Positions 9,469-16,955 of a stretch of DNA of 41,513 nucleotides are shown piece after piece. The notes beneath the pieces were generated by a model. The model saw only the letters and a program-made list of their open reading frames with translations. It was not told the origin of the DNA and made no database searches. The DNA lies in NCBI GenBank assembly GCA_905234495.1, contig CAJOHE010000015.1:1-41513 (forward strand), written 5' to 3'. Positions within the stretch are counted from its first letter, which is position 1, and each line of letters opens with the position of its first letter. Source of the stretch: an uncultured Eubacterium sp. (GTDB lineage Bacteria > Bacillota > Clostridia > Oscillospirales > Acutalibacteraceae). Both the position numbers and the translations under genes were made by a program.

Positions 9469-10029
9469 ATGCAGACTTTTTATACAAGCGACAGAAACGA
9501 GTGGCGGCAGTTTCTTGCCGAAAACTTTGAAACGGAAAAGGAAATATGGTTCGTGTTCCCAATGAAGGGGTCGGGCGAGCCCGCCCTTTCGTATAATGAC
9601 GCGGTTGAGGAAGCGCTCTGCTTTGGCTGGATTGACAGCACGATAAAGCATACAGACCCGCTTCACAGGGCTCAGCGCTTTACGCCGAGGCGGAAGGGAA
9701 GCCCGTATTCACAGCCGAATATCGAGCGCCTGATATGGCTTGATAAGCAGGGAATGATTCACCCGAAGGTGCGCGAAAGCGTTCTTCCCGTGATAAGCGC
9801 ACCGTTCGTTTTTCCGCCGGATATAACCGATGCGCTCAAGCAGGACGAAACCGTATGGAAAAACTATCAGAGCTTTTCCGAGCCTTACAGGCGCATTCGC
9901 GTAGCCTACATCGAGGCGGCGAGAAAACGCCCCGAAGAATTTGAAAAAAGGCTTAATAATTTTATTGAGAAAACCCGCAGAAACAAGCTCATTACGGGCT
10001 ACGGCGGCGTTGATAAATACTATAAATAA
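9469..10029 (+). CDS. YdeI/OmpD-associated family protein
   Basis: A 186-residue soluble protein of the YdeI/OmpD-associated family. The recognisable segments are EIWFVFPMKGSGE, SYNDAVEEALCFGWID and, after it, FTPRRKGSPYSQPNIERL. Members are small cytosolic proteins whose biochemical role is unsettled; some have been linked to protection against cationic peptides or bacteriocins. The start at 9469 has AGGTGA 5 nt upstream; an in-frame ATG 18 nt earlier lacks a ribosome binding site. A GNAT acetyltransferase gene follows after 12 nt, so the two are probably co-transcribed. Confidence 0.85.
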   Translation: MQTFYTSDRNEWRQFLAENFETEKEIWFVFPMKGSGEPALSYNDAVEEALCFGWIDSTIKHTDPLHRAQRFTPRRKGSPYSQPNIERLIWLDKQGMIHPKVRESVLPVISAPFVFPPDITDALKQDETVWKNYQSFSEPYRRIRVAYIEAARKRPEEFEKRLNNFIEKTRRNKLITGYGGVDKYYK

Positions 10030-10041
10030 ACGGAGAAAACT

Positions 10042-10479
10042 ATGGATATAAGAACCGTCAGAGCAACCGAAACCTATCAGCAGGCGGGCGCGTATTACGT
10101 GAGAATTCAGGGCATGGCGAGGCAGCACGGAATAACCCTGCGCCGTGAGTTTGACGAGCACGACACGCCCGACACGAAGTACATAGTCCTGACCGACGGC
10201 GACTTTCCCGTTGCAACCTGCAGGCTCTATGAGCTTGACAGGGAAAGCGTTATGGTCGGCAGGGTAGTAGTCCTGCCCGAATACCGCGGGAAAGGGCTTG
10301 GCAGGCGCGTTATAGCCGACGCCGAGAGCTGGATTAAGGAACTCGGCTTTTCAAAAATTACAGTCGAAAGCCGCGACGTCGCAGTCGGCTTTTACAAAAA
10401 GCTCGGCTATGCCGAAACCGACGGCGGCATAATTCACGGCGACACCTTTGACTGTGTGAAAATGGAAAAGAGTATATAG
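10042..10479 (+). CDS. GNAT family N-acetyltransferase
   Basis: A 145-residue single-domain GNAT enzyme expected to transfer the acetyl group of acetyl-CoA to an amine. The acetyl-CoA-binding motif A is seen in VVVLPEYRGKGLGRRVIADA (R/Q-x-x-G-x-G/A), and motif B in VGFYKKLGYAETDGGII. The GFYKKLGY strand-helix and the tyrosine that often acts as general acid are intact. The substrate is unknown. It has its own GGAG site and lies 12 nt after the YdeI-like gene. Confidence 0.9.
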   Translation: MDIRTVRATETYQQAGAYYVRIQGMARQHGITLRREFDEHDTPDTKYIVLTDGDFPVATCRLYELDRESVMVGRVVVLPEYRGKGLGRRVIADAESWIKELGFSKITVESRDVAVGFYKKLGYAETDGGIIHGDTFDCVKMEKSI

Positions 10480-10493
10480 CAACAGCGGGTTGC

Positions 10494-10522
10494 TTGTGTT
10501 ATCCGCAAGGCCGTATTAAAAT
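10494..10522 (+). promoter_or_regulatory. Putative promoter for the XRE/zinc-ribbon gene
   Basis: TTGTGT (10494-10499), 17-nt spacer, TAAAAT (10517-10522), about 20 nt before the ATG, followed by a GGGAGGGA ribosome binding site. Confidence 0.5.
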
Positions 10523-10542
10523 GGTAGGCGGGAGGGATTATT

Positions 10543-11307
10543 ATGACAACGAAAGACGTAATATTTGAACTGAGAACAAAGAAAGGAATGTCGCAGGACG
10601 AGCTTGCCGAAAAGGTGTTTGTAACCCGTCAGGCGGTATCGCGCTGGGAAAACGGCGACACCGTGCCGAACACCGAAACGCTCAAGCTTCTCTCAAACCT
10701 TTTCGACGTTTCAATCAACACTCTTCTCGGTTCTCCGCAAAAGCTCATTTGCCAGTGCTGCGGTATGCCGCTTGAGGACGAAATCATCGGCAGAAACGGC
10801 GACGGCACTTTAAACGAGGACTACTGCAAATGGTGCTATGCCGACGGAACCTACACCTACAGCGATATGGACGAGCTCATAAACGTCTGCGTGCCCCATA
10901 TGGAGCAGCAGGGCTTCACCGAAGAGCAGGCGAGGGCGTATATGAAGGAAATGCTTCCGAAGCTCGATTACTGGAAGAGGTACGAGGAGCTTTCCGACAA
11001 CGGCGAGTTTGACGCGTTCAAGGCTCAGCTCATCGACGAGATTAACGCGCTTGGTATCGAGGGTATGCCGAAGCTTGAAAGCCTCAACGCCCTCGTGGGA
11101 AAATTCGTAAATCTCGAATATCCGCTGCCAAGCGGCGTCAGCGCGAAATTCCTTGACGACGGCACGACCTACCTCGGCAATCAGCTCGAGTGTGAATTCG
11201 GCGGCGAGCGCTGCTTCGGTGTGCTTGCGAATATGGATTTCATCCTGATTTGCACCTACGAGGCAGAGGGCAAGAACCCCGAGCTTCTTCTCTACAAAAA
11301 AAGATAA
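10543..11307 (+). CDS. XRE-family regulator with zinc-ribbon domain
   Basis: A 254-residue protein with a clear N-terminal helix-turn-helix (about 5-60; MSQDELAEKVFVTRQAVSRWENG, split here as SQDELAEKVF and RQAVSRWENG). A putative zinc ribbon follows, with Cys pairs CQCCGMPL (about 70) and YCKWCYADG (about 97), of the type annotated as putative zinc ribbon domain. The C-terminal part (about 170-254) is a small beta-rich domain of unknown role. It is probably a transcription factor sensing metal, redox or a ligand; targets are unknown, though the palindrome at 11314-11328 just downstream is a candidate operator. Confidence 0.85.
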   Translation: MTTKDVIFELRTKKGMSQDELAEKVFVTRQAVSRWENGDTVPNTETLKLLSNLFDVSINTLLGSPQKLICQCCGMPLEDEIIGRNGDGTLNEDYCKWCYADGTYTYSDMDELINVCVPHMEQQGFTEEQARAYMKEMLPKLDYWKRYEELSDNGEFDAFKAQLIDEINALGIEGMPKLESLNALVGKFVNLEYPLPSGVSAKFLDDGTTYLGNQLECEFGGERCFGVLANMDFILICTYEAEGKNPELLLYKKR

Positions 11308-11313
11308 TCCCGC

Positions 11314-11348
11314 GTCACTTGACGTGACAGATGGGGTAATGCTATACT
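11314..11348 (+). promoter_or_regulatory. Promoter with overlapping palindrome
   Basis: TTGACG (11319-11324), 18-nt spacer, TATACT (11343-11348) lie in front of the GTG-start gene at 11380. The palindrome GTCAC-TTGAC-GTGAC (11314-11328) covers the -35 box, a classic position for a repressor. The adjacent XRE regulator is the obvious candidate binder, but that is only an inference. Confidence 0.55.
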
Positions 11349-11379
11349 TTATTCAGAATAATGCAAAGGGTGTAACAAA

Positions 11380-11880
11380 GTGAGCAAAAAAAAGGGCGTT
11401 ATTGCCGCATTGGCGATTATACTTGTTGCCGCAGCGGTTATTGCGGCGGTTTTGATACCGAAAGGGGGAAGCGAAATGAAGGTCGGCAAAAAGATTTCAT
11501 ATGAGGACATCACGGAATTTTACTACACCGAGTCTTCATCGGCATATCCGCCGACGTACCAGAGATACCGCTTTTATGTTGAAGACGGAAAGCGTATGTT
11601 TTTCCACGAAAAGCGCGAGGGCGACACCTTCCCGCTGACCGAGGCCGACGCCACAGTGACCGGCACGAAGGAACTCACCGAAGAGGAATGGCAGAGCTTT
11701 CTCAACTGCGTTGACGGCGGCGAGGTTGAAAAGAGGACGGAAAGCACAGAGAGCGGCGGCTCGGGTCCGTGGCTCTACCTCTACTGGAAAAAGGACAAGG
11801 GCAAGTATCAGGAATTCACCTTTGCCTCATACGATAAGCAGGTTCAGTTTGAAGAGCTCTGCAAAGCCCTTGCACAATAA
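11380..11880 (+). CDS. Membrane-anchored protein of unknown function
   Basis: I do not recognise the family. The 166-residue product begins with a short basic stretch and one hydrophobic helix (about 6-27, GVIAALAIILVAAAVIAAVL) that would anchor it or act as an uncleaved signal, followed by a soluble extracytoplasmic domain of about 135 residues rich in charged and aromatic residues. No cysteine lipobox is seen. The start is GTG at 11380 with AAAGGGTG 7 nt upstream. It stands alone behind its own promoter and is closed by a strong convergent terminator. Confidence 0.7.
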   Translation: MSKKKGVIAALAIILVAAAVIAAVLIPKGGSEMKVGKKISYEDITEFYYTESSSAYPPTYQRYRFYVEDGKRMFFHEKREGDTFPLTEADATVTGTKELTEEEWQSFLNCVDGGEVEKRTESTESGGSGPWLYLYWKKDKGKYQEFTFASYDKQVQFEELCKALAQ

Positions 11881-11893
11881 TAACGCATAAGAA

Positions 11894-11926
11894 AATCCCC
11901 TGAATACGGATTGTATTCAGGGGATT
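11894..11926. terminator. Bidirectional terminator
   Basis: Perfect 14-bp inverted repeat AATCCCCTGAATAC / GTATTCAGGGGATT with a 5-nt loop, T-rich on the right and A-rich on the left. It serves the convergent genes ending at 11880 and 11939. Confidence 0.85.
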
Positions 11927-11938
11927 ATTGTTTTCTTT

Positions 11939-13177
11939 TTACCAACCGAATCTTACGATTTCAATTGAGCAGCCGCCTGTGCCGAGTCTGTAACATTCTG
12001 CGTGGCCTTCGGGTGTGAAGATATCAATTCTTCCTGTCGAGGAAAGGCCTGAGCCGCCGCGGTCAACAACTGTGTAGAGTGTGCCGTCAACGCTGATTAC
12101 AGAGCCGAGAGGAAGCCAGTTACAAGCAACGTAGTACGGATTTGCCATACCGTTCTGAATCTGAAGTCCGCTTGTAGTGATACCTCTTGAGTTGCCGTTA
12201 CACGTTGCGCAAGCGCAGTAGTGTGTGTATCTGCCTGAGATAACCTGGCCGAGAACGAGACCGTTGTAGCTTTCAACGCCGTTTGACGTGATGTCAGCCT
12301 TGCCCTCGTATTCCTTTGTACCAACGTAAACAATTTCGTTTACAGCAGCCTTGACGTTCTTGCGTGAGGTCTCTTCTCTTTCAACCTCTTTGCCGTCAAC
12401 GTACTTAACCTTGTAGGTAACCTCGTCTTCTCCGTTAACGCCTGCCGAGTAAACCTTTGAGGTTCCCTTGTACATTGTGTCGTCGTCCTGCTTTGTGGTG
12501 CCGTATGCAACGCTCTCATTTTCGGTAACGCTGCCGTAGGTTACTCTGTGAACGGAAACAGCCATATTCTCGCTGAGTTCGTCAGTGAGTGCGGGCGTGG
12601 TGTAGTCTTCCTTGCCGAGAACAACCTTTGCAAGGTCAAGAAGGTCCTGAACCGTGCCCTGATAGATTGCATACTTTGTTGTTGCGCCGTCAACCGTGAG
12701 GCTAACCGACTTTGCCGACTGGATTGAGATAACCATACCGTCGATTACAAGGTCTTCAAGAGAATAATTAACCTTATCCTTTTCGTTGACCGTAAGTCCG
12801 ATTTCCTCAAAAGCGTCGCCTACTGTGTCTGCGTATACGCTGTAGGTGTTGATAACGCCGTCAAATTCAACGTTTACATCGTGCTGCTTGTCGATAACGA
12901 TTGTGCCGCCTTCGCCTGCTTCAAAGCCGCTGAGGTCGATTCTGTCGCTGTCTTCAACAGTGATACTTGCCTGTGAAATAACTTCTGTAGCCTGTGAGCT
13001 GTTTGTTGTAACGATGCTGCTCACGCCGTCAACGATGATTTCAACGTTGTACTGCGTAGCAAGGTCAGCGAATGCTGTTGCAGAAAAGATACCGATTGTT
13101 ACAACAAATGAAATGATTGCCAAAAGTATTGCTTTGCTTATACCCCTTAAACCTTTGGCGTTTGTCTGACTAATCAT
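11939..13177 (-). CDS. DUF348/G5/3D domain cell-wall protein (YabE-like)
   Basis: A 412-residue exported protein of the YabE/Rpf-like class. It has an N-terminal signal/anchor helix (about 15-38, ending ATAFA), three DUF348 repeats (about 42-210), a G5 domain (about 215-300, VTYKVKYVDGKEVER), and a C-terminal 3D/double-psi-barrel domain (about 310-412). In the last, VVDRGGSG and GRIDIF carry the three aspartates that name the 3D fold. Such proteins are thought to be muralytic transglycosylases acting on peptidoglycan. It is monocistronic, with a strong promoter and a structured leader. Confidence 0.9.
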   Translation of the reverse strand: MISQTNAKGLRGISKAILLAIISFVVTIGIFSATAFADLATQYNVEIIVDGVSSIVTTNSSQATEVISQASITVEDSDRIDLSGFEAGEGGTIVIDKQHDVNVEFDGVINTYSVYADTVGDAFEEIGLTVNEKDKVNYSLEDLVIDGMVISIQSAKSVSLTVDGATTKYAIYQGTVQDLLDLAKVVLGKEDYTTPALTDELSENMAVSVHRVTYGSVTENESVAYGTTKQDDDTMYKGTSKVYSAGVNGEDEVTYKVKYVDGKEVEREETSRKNVKAAVNEIVYVGTKEYEGKADITSNGVESYNGLVLGQVISGRYTHYCACATCNGNSRGITTSGLQIQNGMANPYYVACNWLPLGSVISVDGTLYTVVDRGGSGLSSTGRIDIFTPEGHAECYRLGTGGCSIEIVRFGW

Positions 13178-13331
13178 TGTTAATCTCCTTTTGTTCTTCG
13201 GAATAATATTAGGCTTGCTTTGAATTAATTTCCTAATATCAGTGAAACCGAGGTTCCACTAAACAGATTTTAATTTGTCTGCCGGGGGTTTTTAAGCCCC
13301 TTTTCCGTTATTATTTCCTCGAGCGCTAAGC
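13178..13331 (-). promoter_or_regulatory. Structured 5' leader of the 3D-domain gene
   Basis: About 150 nt separate the -10 box from the start codon. In minus-strand order this leader can form stems at 13300-13284 (CCCC/GGGG), 13281-13264 (CAGA/TCTG), a 9-bp hairpin at 13260-13241 (AGTGGAACC pairs with GGTTTCACT), and 13239-13206 (ATATTAGG/CCTAATAT), then AGGAG before the ATG. Genes of this class are often behind c-di-AMP (ydaO) riboswitches, but I do not see that conserved core, so the leader is unassigned. Confidence 0.5.
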
Positions 13332-13360
13332 ATTATAGCCGCAACCTGTAGCAGTGTCAA
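13332..13360 (-). promoter_or_regulatory. Consensus promoter of the 3D-domain gene
   Basis: TTGACA (13360-13355), 17-nt spacer, TATAAT (13337-13332) on the minus strand: a perfect match at both hexamers, so expression should be strong unless controlled in the leader. Confidence 0.9.
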
Positions 13361-13660
13361 CATAAAATAAATTTAATTTTTGTACAATTTGCACAAGGAA
13401 ATCAAAATGATTTGTTCAAAAGGTACTAAGACAGCCCACATATTGTGGTGTCGGCTTTAACGCGCTAAATCGCGACAAGCGGATTTTTGTTATATCTTTA
13501 GAAATCGGTCACAAATTTTTACCCTTTTGTAATCATTTTTTACCGACTTTTAATCAATACACCACATATTGTCTAATGCCCCTGAAGGGGTAGGGGGCGG
13601 CACAACATACATAAGATAATTTTTTTGAAAATATTTTTAAAAAACTCTCATAAAAAATCA
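13361..13660. other. Gene-free stretch with repeated CCACATATTGT motif
   Basis: No ORF of note on either strand. The palindrome-like CCACATATTGTGG occurs at 13436-13448, and the same 11-mer CCACATATTGT recurs at 13562-13572. A short GC hairpin, GCCCCTGAAGGGG, lies at 13578-13590 beside a G-rich tract. The motif loosely resembles NrdR-type palindromes, but no ribonucleotide reductase gene is near, so no function is assigned. Confidence 0.4.
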
Positions 13661-13686
13661 ATTCCCGGCCGAAAACGGTCGGGAAT
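13661..13686 (-). terminator. Terminator of the five-gene membrane operon
   Basis: 11-bp stem (ATTCCCGACCG / CGGCCGGGAAT on the minus strand, one G-T pair) with a TTTT loop, followed on that strand by TGATTTTTT. It lies about 50 nt after the stop of the last operon gene. Confidence 0.75.
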
Positions 13687-13735
13687 AATTATAATATATA
13701 AATTATTTAATTAATTACTATATAAATATAGAGCA

Positions 13736-14560
13736 TTATTTTTTCACCTTGTCAAACACCTTCGGTGAGAAGAAAACCGAGAGTGCGGTAAAAATAAGGC
13801 CGATAATCAGAAACAGAACAAAGTCCGCCCTGACCGCGTTTGCAATCGCCGTGGCGTAGACCGACGGGTTTGCCTTGACGTGGGTGCCCACCCCGAATAT
13901 CAGACAGAACACGGAAACGAGCACGAAGGTGTATGCTGCCGCGTTAAACTGCGACATCAGCGCCTTGCGGCGTTCAACCTTGCTTGAGTAGAAAAACGAT
14001 ATGAGCATTGCGGAACCCGCTATGAAAATCAGCGACGAGGAATAAATCTTGTTGCTGACCGCCTTAATCGTCTCAACGTACTGATACGCTTCCTGCGTGT
14101 TTTCAAGTCCGTAGGTCTCGTTGTAGATGTTCACAGCCTTCTTCGCTATTTCGTCAACGCTGCGATTCGTGTATTTCGTCTGCGTCGTGTTGAGGTATTC
14201 CCTGCAGTAGCCCGCAACCGTCTCAACCTTTTCCGTAGAATAAAGTGAGGTGTCGTAGCCCTTGTAAAAACGGACTGTCACGTTGTCGCTTGCGGCAAAC
14301 TCATCCCTTGCCTTGTAGAATATATCCGAGGGAAGGGAGGTTTCCTTTGAAAGCGCGTTAATCCTGTTGTCAAAGGTCTTGTCGAGCTTTGAGGTCACGG
14401 CTGACGATGAGATGAATCTTGACATATATCCCGCGCGGCAGAGCGTGTTGCTTGCCACAAAGGTGCCGAAGAGCATCAGCATTCCGAGCACGAAGGTCAC
14501 CGTAAGCATAAAGGTTAGGGCCCGTCTGGTTTTTCTTGTTGTAAGAGTTCCTTTTGCCAT
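13736..14560 (-). CDS. Membrane protein B of the five-gene operon, unknown function
   Basis: Family not recognised. The 274-residue product has TM1 at about 16-38, an extracytoplasmic domain of about 125 residues, TM2 at about 172-191, TM3 at about 208-228 and TM4 at about 245-266, with a basic C-terminus. Size, topology and the motif before TM2 (SVDEIAKKAVNIYNET) resemble the protein at 16065 (DEETERIVNEAVDIFNRT), so the two are probably paralogues bracketing the operon. AAGGGGGT lies 7 nt before the ATG. It is the last gene of the transcript. The extracytoplasmic domain contains a KARDEF stretch but no known catalytic motif. Confidence 0.75.
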   Translation of the reverse strand: MAKGTLTTRKTRRALTFMLTVTFVLGMLMLFGTFVASNTLCRAGYMSRFISSSAVTSKLDKTFDNRINALSKETSLPSDIFYKARDEFAASDNVTVRFYKGYDTSLYSTEKVETVAGYCREYLNTTQTKYTNRSVDEIAKKAVNIYNETYGLENTQEAYQYVETIKAVSNKIYSSSLIFIAGSAMLISFFYSSKVERRKALMSQFNAAAYTFVLVSVFCLIFGVGTHVKANPSVYATAIANAVRADFVLFLIIGLIFTALSVFFSPKVFDKVKK

Positions 14561-14573
14561 AAACCAAACCCCC

Positions 14574-15212
14574 TTACGCGACGACCTTAGCGCCGCCGCT
14601 CACTTCAAAAGCGACAGCACGGTAGCTTTCTTCTATTGTAACGCCCTCTGATACGTCGGCGGCAAAAACAACGTCTGCGTCGACCTCGTTTGCAAACTTA
14701 GCCGCTTCCTCGGGTGTGGGGAAGGTGCCGGTTGCAACGGCGGTGAGGGTGTATTCCGAAGCGCTGTAAACCGTCGTGGCTTTGAGCGTGTCGCCCTCTT
14801 CCATATCGGCAATAAGCGCTGAGTTATTCTTAGTAATTGTGCAGAGGCAGACGCCCGTCTCGCCGATGAGACTGTGCTTCGGCTGAAGCGCGATGCAGTC
14901 AACCTCAACGCTTTCATAGGGCGCGTAGATTACAGACATCGGGGTGTTGCCGAAGCTGATAATTCCGAGCTGCGTGTTTTTCTCAATCGCACCGAGCGCC
15001 GACCTGCTCACCGTGTCTGCGGGGGTTATGTCCGTTCTCTCAATAATCTCGCTGCTGTCGATAACCGAAAGCTGCGTGTAATTTCCCGAAAACGGAACGT
15101 TTTTTATTCCCACCGTAAAAAACAGTAATGCCGCAATCGTGAATATTACGGCAATTACAGCAGGTATGATATAACCTTTTCTGATTTTCTTGTCTTTTAA
15201 ATCCAAATTCAT
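14574..15212 (-). CDS. Sortase-like membrane-anchored protein lacking catalytic residues
   Basis: A 212-residue protein with one N-terminal membrane helix (about 13-34) and an extracytoplasmic domain whose layout resembles a sortase barrel. KHSLIGETGVCLCTI stands where sortases carry the active His loop (G-x-x-x-vIaGHR), MEEGDTLKAT where they have the L-x-x-GD turn, and DVVFAADVSEG followed by SYRAVAFEV where the TLxTC and Arg strands lie. The catalytic His and Cys are absent, so if the fold is right it is a pseudo-sortase with a binding role. It starts 1 nt after the upstream stop with no clear ribosome binding site, implying translational coupling. The fold assignment is an inference. Confidence 0.6.
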   Translation of the reverse strand: MNLDLKDKKIRKGYIIPAVIAVIFTIAALLFFTVGIKNVPFSGNYTQLSVIDSSEIIERTDITPADTVSRSALGAIEKNTQLGIISFGNTPMSVIYAPYESVEVDCIALQPKHSLIGETGVCLCTITKNNSALIADMEEGDTLKATTVYSASEYTLTAVATGTFPTPEEAAKFANEVDADVVFAADVSEGVTIEESYRAVAFEVSGGAKVVA

Positions 15213-15213
15213 A

Positions 15214-16053
15214 TTATCTGTTTTGCTGATACAATTGGCTCATCATCGGTTTCTTCTGCTTTTTCGGCTTGTATGCAGGCGGGTTCTTGAGCTTCTTTGT
15301 GAGGGGGCTGTTCTTCTTTGTGAGCTTGTTTACCTCATGAACAGGTCCCGACATATAGTCGCTCATATACTCGTCCGCGACCGCCATAAGCTTGGGGTCG
15401 TTTTTCATTTCGCCGAGGATGGTTACGCCGATGATATCCTGAACCTCGTTGGTTCCGTCCTCATATATTTCGTTGAGCATCTTGAAGAGCTTTCTCTGCT
15501 CTTCCTTGCTTCCGTTTGCAATAATATCCATAACCTTTTTCGTGCCGTACTCGGTGAAGAAGGTCTCGGGTAAAAACTCGCCGTAGTCGGCAATGTTCTG
15601 CTTGATTAAATCCTTCATATCGGGATAGAGCACGCCAAAACGGTTTGCAAGGGAATCGGTGTCATAGCTGATAACGCCGTTCTTTGCCTTGGTTCTTGAA
15701 ACCGCCTTGGGCATTTTCACCTTGTCAAGGTCAACCTTTTTCTTAACCTTAAAAAGTCTTTCAAGCTCGTACGCGGTCTCGTTTGCAAGGGACTTTGCGT
15801 CCTTCTCGTTATAGTGCTCAAGGTCATAGAGCGACCTTGAAATAGTCGAATACTCGTAGCCGTTTTCGCCTTTTTCATAAGCGCAGTCGAAAGCAAAAAC
15901 CTGAGCCTCGCTGTCGTACACGAGCCTGTACGAGCCCTTGTCGCCCTCAAAGGTGATGCTGCTGTAGTCCTTGCCGGCATATCTGAAACCGAGCTCGTCG
16001 TTTACAGAGCTGAGGTTCTTTTCAAATATTGATAATACTTCGTTTAATTCCAT
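15214..16053 (-). CDS. Cytosolic protein of unknown function in the five-gene operon
   Basis: Family not recognised. The 279-residue product has no signal or membrane helix. The N-terminal third (about 1-90) looks like an alpha/beta domain with alternating strands (SSITFEGDKGSYRLVYD and FAFDCAYEKGE), the middle (about 100-225) is helical and acidic, and the C-terminus (about 245-279) is a basic Lys/Pro tail (KKLKNPPAYKPKKQKK). A basic tail on a cytosolic partner of membrane proteins suggests contact with the membrane or with nucleic acid, but this is speculation. AGAGGA lies 7 nt before the ATG; the next gene starts 1 nt after its stop. Confidence 0.75.
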   Translation of the reverse strand: MELNEVLSIFEKNLSSVNDELGFRYAGKDYSSITFEGDKGSYRLVYDSEAQVFAFDCAYEKGENGYEYSTISRSLYDLEHYNEKDAKSLANETAYELERLFKVKKKVDLDKVKMPKAVSRTKAKNGVISYDTDSLANRFGVLYPDMKDLIKQNIADYGEFLPETFFTEYGTKKVMDIIANGSKEEQRKLFKMLNEIYEDGTNEVQDIIGVTILGEMKNDPKLMAVADEYMSDYMSGPVHEVNKLTKKNSPLTKKLKNPPAYKPKKQKKPMMSQLYQQNR

Positions 16054-16064
16054 ATTTTTTCCTC

Positions 16065-16955
16065 TTACTTTACAAGATTTCTCTTAATTTCCGCCTCTGT
16101 GTCTGACTCAAGAAGCTTCATACGGTAATATTTATACGTCCACGCAAACATCGCCGCGCCGATGCCCGTAAGCATTGCGCCGAAGATGATGAACACTACA
16201 AACATTGAGTTTACGCACTGCTTTATAGCCTCGTTGTATGCGTCGATATTTGTCAGGTTGACCCTTCTCATTATGCCGTAAACAATGGAAATGAGGGGGA
16301 TGAACACCATAACAAGCCCCGCCGAGGTAAAGCTCATCGCGATGTAGTTGTACTTGAGCTTTCTGCCGCCGTTGAGCCTGTTGAGGTACGAGGTGAGAAA
16401 GAGCGCGAGCAGAATGAACGCCGCAAGAATAACGGGCAGGAACTTATAGTTTACAACATTTGCCCAGCGGCTGAGATGCTCGTTGTTCTGAATAGAGCAG
16501 GTTCTGTTGAAAATATCAACCGCCTCGTTGACGATTCTTTCCGTTTCCTCGTCGCTTCTCTCTATACCGTTTTCCTTGTCGTAATTATTGAGCGCCTTGG
16601 TGTAGTCGCCGATAATCGTTGAGGTGTAGGAAAAATTTGTGGGCTCGGTGGTTGTGGTGTCCATAATAACCGTTCTCTGGATTGACGAGATGAAGCTGTA
16701 GCCCGTCGTTGAGAGGAACACCTCTTTGGAAATATCCTCTTCCTCGCAGAAGTCGGTAAGGTTTTCGTCAAGCTCTTTTACAAGCGTGTTGATTGTTGCA
16801 GGGCTTGTGAAATAGGACACCTTGAAATCCGTATTGCCTATAGTAACCGTCACAATGCCGACTGAAAACGCGCCGACAATTGAGAGAAACAGAAGGAAGG
16901 TTGATAAAAGGCACAGAAATCTGTTGATTCTGTACATCGTTCTTCTTTTACTCAT
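16065..16955 (-). CDS. Membrane protein A of the five-gene operon, unknown function
   Basis: A 296-residue, four-helix membrane protein: TM1 at about 14-36, an extracytoplasmic domain (about 37-160), TM2 at about 170-190, TM3 at about 207-229 and TM4 at about 250-272, with a charged cytosolic tail. The start at 16955 is chosen because AGGAGGT lies 5 nt upstream; the reading frame runs 57 nt further but without a signal. It overlaps the preceding 57-aa gene by 8 nt. Topology and the DEETERIVNEAVDIFNRT segment match the protein at 13736. The family is unknown to me. Confidence 0.8.
   Translation of the reverse strand: MSKRRTMYRINRFLCLLSTFLLFLSIVGAFSVGIVTVTIGNTDFKVSYFTSPATINTLVKELDENLTDFCEEEDISKEVFLSTTGYSFISSIQRTVIMDTTTTEPTNFSYTSTIIGDYTKALNNYDKENGIERSDEETERIVNEAVDIFNRTCSIQNNEHLSRWANVVNYKFLPVILAAFILLALFLTSYLNRLNGGRKLKYNYIAMSFTSAGLVMVFIPLISIVYGIMRRVNLTNIDAYNEAIKQCVNSMFVVFIIFGAMLTGIGAAMFAWTYKYYRMKLLESDTEAEIKRNLVK

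Noticed and set aside
13178..13331. ydaO (c-di-AMP) riboswitch before the 3D-domain gene
   Set aside because: Position and gene class fit, but the conserved riboswitch core could not be found; kept only as an unassigned structured leader.
13436..13572. CCACATATTGTGG-type motifs as NrdR boxes
   Set aside because: Only loosely similar to the NrdR consensus, the copies are 126 bp apart and no ribonucleotide reductase gene is nearby.
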